A stretch of DNA of 29,932 nucleotides from Guillardia theta CCMP2712 (taxonomy: Eukaryota > Cryptophyceae > Pyrenomonadales > Geminigeraceae). Both the position numbers and the translations under genes were made by a program. The notes below the pieces were generated by a model. That model was given only the letters and a program-made list of their open reading frames with translations. It had not been told where the DNA came from and did no database searches. Below, in pieces: positions 27,753-29,932 of the stretch (its first letter is position 1; each line of letters begins with the position of its first letter). Location: NCBI RefSeq assembly GCF_000315625.1, contig NW_005434655.1:788352-818283 (forward strand). Reading direction: 5' to 3'.

Positions 27753-28259
27753 TCAGCCTACGTGGAGGAGGAGGATGTGCGAGTGGTACTTGACGAGCGT
27801 GTCACGATGACCGACGGATACGAAGACGGAGCAGAGCGAAGGGAGGAGAGCGTACAGCCTTGCCTCCGAGCTCGTGTCTAGCGCGCTGGTGGCTTCATCC
27901 AGGAACACCTGGAGGAGGAGGAGGAGGAGGAGGAGGAGGACGAGGACGAGGACGAGGAGGACAAGGAGGACAAGGAGGAGGACGAGGAGGACGAGGACAA
28001 GGAGGAGGAGGACGAGTCAGCGGAGAGATGACAAGGGAGACTGCAGAGAGGGTTGGTGGAGACCTGCTGGACTTTGCCGTAGTTGATAAGACGGGCAAAG
28101 GAGAGTCTTTGCTGCTCCCCGGGAGAAAGTCTTCGGCTCCAGTCAACCTCCTTGCTGCACGTGTCAGGAGGGAAAGAAGAGGGAGGAGGAGGAGATGCTG
28201 GTGGAAGGAGCGAAGAAGATCACTGAAGCAGAGGAGAGCGAAGGTGGGCAGAAGCAGGT

Positions 28260-28293
<34 letters not shown>

Positions 28294-29658
28294 AGGCGAG
28301 GAGGAGGAGGAGGAGGAGGAGGAGGAGGAGGAGGAGGAGGAGGAGGAGGAGGAGGAGCAGCAGCAGCAGCAGCAGAGCAGCAGCAGCAGCAGCAGCAGAC
28401 GAGGAGGAGGACGAGGACGACGACGAGGAGGAGGAAACAAGCTGTAGCCGCAGCTGCAGCCGCAGCACTCATTCTCACCCGGACCGAGGTCTTGTCCATC
28501 GAGACGCCCCAGCCCCACCTCGTTGAGCAGCTGGAGCAGGCGAGCAGAGTCCGTGACAGACCCGCAAACTCCGAGGTGGGGGTAGCAGATGCAGTCAGCG
28601 AGGCTGCCCATGGGCATGTAGACCTTCTGCGGGAGGAAGAAAACCGGATCCCCCAGCTGGACTGAGCCTGACCCTGACTCCCAAAGGCCGCAGAGGACGC
28701 GGAGGAGGGAGGTCTTGCCTGCTCCGGAGGGCCCCATGATCAGGAGGGACTCGCCGGCCTCCAGCGTGACCCGAAGATCCTGCACAAGCTTGCGGACGGT
28801 GCGGGGGACGCAGACTGACAAGCTGCGGATGACGAGGCCTTGGCCTTCAGCCTGCTGTGAAGGCGGAGGGGAGGAGGAAGAGGAGAAGGTCTGCATGCTG
28901 ATCTCCCGCTCTCCTCGCTGAGACCTGTCGAGGAGGGCAGAGTCCGTGCTGCGATTGACGTCCTCGAAGGTGAAGACCTGTTCGAGCTGCTTGCTCCCGA
29001 CGATGGCGATCACGAGAGCTTCGAGGCGATCGAGCCCGGTGGCGAAGGAGGAGAACTCGTCCGTCCTGTTGGCGATGACGAAGAGGGAGTAGCGAAGCAT
29101 GAAGAATGCATCCTGCGCCTGCTTCACGACTCCAAACTCCACCTCTCCTGCAAGGTACTGCGGAGCCACAAGGACGGCCGGGAGGATCCCAGTGAGGTAC
29201 TGGGTCGCGTTCTGGAACATCTCAAGTCCGAACATGCACCAAATGACGTTGCGGTTGTTGGCGATGAGAGCAGAGAGGAAAGAGCGAGAGGTCTGAAGCT
29301 CCCGCCCCCCCCCGTTGTACATGGCGATCGACTCAGCGTTCTCTCGCACCCGGACGAGGTTGAAGCGGAGATCAGCCTCGCACTTGCGCTGGATGAAGTT
29401 AAGGACTGTGAGCCTCTTTCCGAAGAGCCAGGTGATGGCGCCGGTGATGAGAATGGAGTAGAGGATCGTGAAGACTGCAAGCTTGCCTGAGATGTTGTAG
29501 AGGATGGCGCCGAAGGAGAAGATCTGAAGGCCAGCGCCGAGAAAGACGACCATGAAGTTGAGAGAGGTTTTTGTGAACGACTCGATGTCACTGACGATAC
29601 GCTGATCCGGGTTGTCGATGCTGTGTAGAACGTCCTCATCGTGGCTCCCCTCCGATGA
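27753..29658 (-). CDS. ABC half-transporter, SbmA/ABCD-like (5' end outside the window)
   Basis: Three exons are visible. Exon 29658-28479 encodes the second half of the membrane domain with NPDQRI, characteristic of the ABC_membrane_2 family (peroxisomal ABCD and bacterial SbmA/YddA types), then Walker A GPSGAGKT and the Q-loop FLPQKVYMPMGSL. Exon 28154-28064 holds VDWSRRLSPGEQQRLSFARL, the ABC signature. Exon 27908-27753 holds VFLDEATSALD (Walker B) and SVGHRDTLVKYH (H-loop) and ends in TGA. The phase fits perfectly at the second junction. At the first junction the exact donor is uncertain (GTGAGA at 28478, or a site a few bases further in). An acceptor ...TTGCAG at about 29,659 means more exons lie upstream, beyond the window. 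Substrate and membrane cannot be told. Confidence 0.88.
27909..28063 (-). repeat. ABC transporter intron filled with GAG/GAC repeats
   Basis: This 155-nt GT-AG intron consists largely of GGA and GAC trinucleotides on the + strand (27,911-28,016), which read as TCC/GTC in the sense direction and end CTCCAG. Confidence 0.85.
28155..28478 (-). repeat. ABC transporter intron with (GGA)n, (GCA)n and GAC repeats
   Basis: An intron of about 324 nt carries GGAGCA repeats (28,261-28,292), uninterrupted (GGA)n at about 28,298-28,355, (GCA)n at about 28,355-28,400 and mixed GAGGAC to 28,435. It ends with a long pyrimidine tract and GTGCAG in the sense direction. Confidence 0.85.
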
Positions 29659-29698
29659 CTGCAATGGTTCATGTCAGAGTTTGCGGGGAAGAAAGGGT

Positions 29699-29742
<44 letters not shown>

Positions 29743-29932
29743 AAAGATGGGAGGGGAGAGAGAGGAGGAGGGAAAGAAGGGGAAAGAGGAAAATGCCAAG
29801 TGCAGGTGGAAGAAGCTCGAGAAGCAGAGCAATGCACAACGGAGCAGATGAAAAGATAAGGAGGACGAGGACGAGGACGAGAAGGACGAGGATTAGGACA
29901 AGGATTAGGACAAGGAGGACGAGGACGAGGAC
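29659..29932 (-). repeat. Low-complexity GGACGA repeat, probably intron of the ABC gene
   Basis: (GACGAG)n tracts lie at 29,700-29,742 and again from about 29,860 to the window end. In the sense direction of the ABC gene the stretch precedes a TTGCAG acceptor, so it is most likely another repeat-filled intron. Confidence 0.65.

Noticed and set aside
27183-27881. Large + strand frame between the two convergent genes
   Set aside because: It is pyrimidine-rich followed by Arg/Glu low-complexity from GAG repeats, and it runs into the antisense of the ABC Walker B exon.
27895-28479. The ABC frame reads on through poly-serine, poly-leucine and poly-proline
   Set aside because: The read-through is intronic trinucleotide repeat. 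The ABC signature and Walker B motifs are recovered only by splicing it out.

Overview
The window looks like nuclear DNA of a unicellular eukaryote, probably an alga or related protist. The evidence is a fructose-2,6-bisphosphate-type kinase gene, an ABC half-transporter gene and an ESCRT-III (Snf7/CHMP7-like) gene; GT-AG introns of which most are only about 41-57 nt; a block of Arabidopsis-type TTTAGGG repeats inside the sequence; and two unrelated classes of retroelement. A cryptophyte such as Guillardia would fit, but the sequence does not decide the species. All splice models were made by eye.

Left part (1-17,392): a cluster of near-identical copies of one repeated gene family. The encoded protein joins a charged coiled coil, a P-loop NTPase and a C-terminal PD-(D/E)XK-like nuclease, the layout of Crinkler/RHS-type (CR) proteins. 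Five copies are visible. Copy 0 (1-154, +) is cut by the window edge. Copy A (2520-3977, -) lacks the coiled coil. Copy B (5172-7571, -) is the most complete. Copy C (12508-15145, +) is frameshifted. Copy D (16947-17392, -) is a 3' fragment. Four copies keep the same 3' flank with an AATAAA signal. A small two-exon gene for a membrane/coiled-coil protein is duplicated on the arms of an inverted repeat (744-1167 and 4155-4578).

Copies B and C form the arms of a second inverted repeat (5165-7712 against 12387-15152). Between them lies a retroelement ORF (8073-12284, -) with a reverse transcriptase, a CCHC finger and a restriction-like endonuclease, the order seen in R2-type elements. Its second catalytic aspartate is changed (YADN).

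Middle (15,153-22,980): a gene-poor stretch; a decayed Ty3/gypsy pol fragment (17,393-19,531) joined directly to CR copy D and lacking RNase H; an LTR-like promoter/polyadenylation segment; a perfect 100-bp tandem duplication; the CHMP7-like gene; short GC-rich repeats; and the internal telomere-type array.

Right part (22,980-29,932): two convergent housekeeping-type genes. The first, on +, is a 16-exon 6-phosphofructo-2-kinase gene with a Calx-beta domain plus coiled coil inserted into a phosphatase half that has lost key catalytic residues. The second, on -, is an ABC half-transporter whose introns are packed with purine-rich trinucleotide repeats; its 5' end lies beyond the window.

The strongest candidates for something undescribed are the Calx-beta-containing kinase with a dead phosphatase, and the palindromic pairing of CR nuclease genes with an R2-like retroelement.
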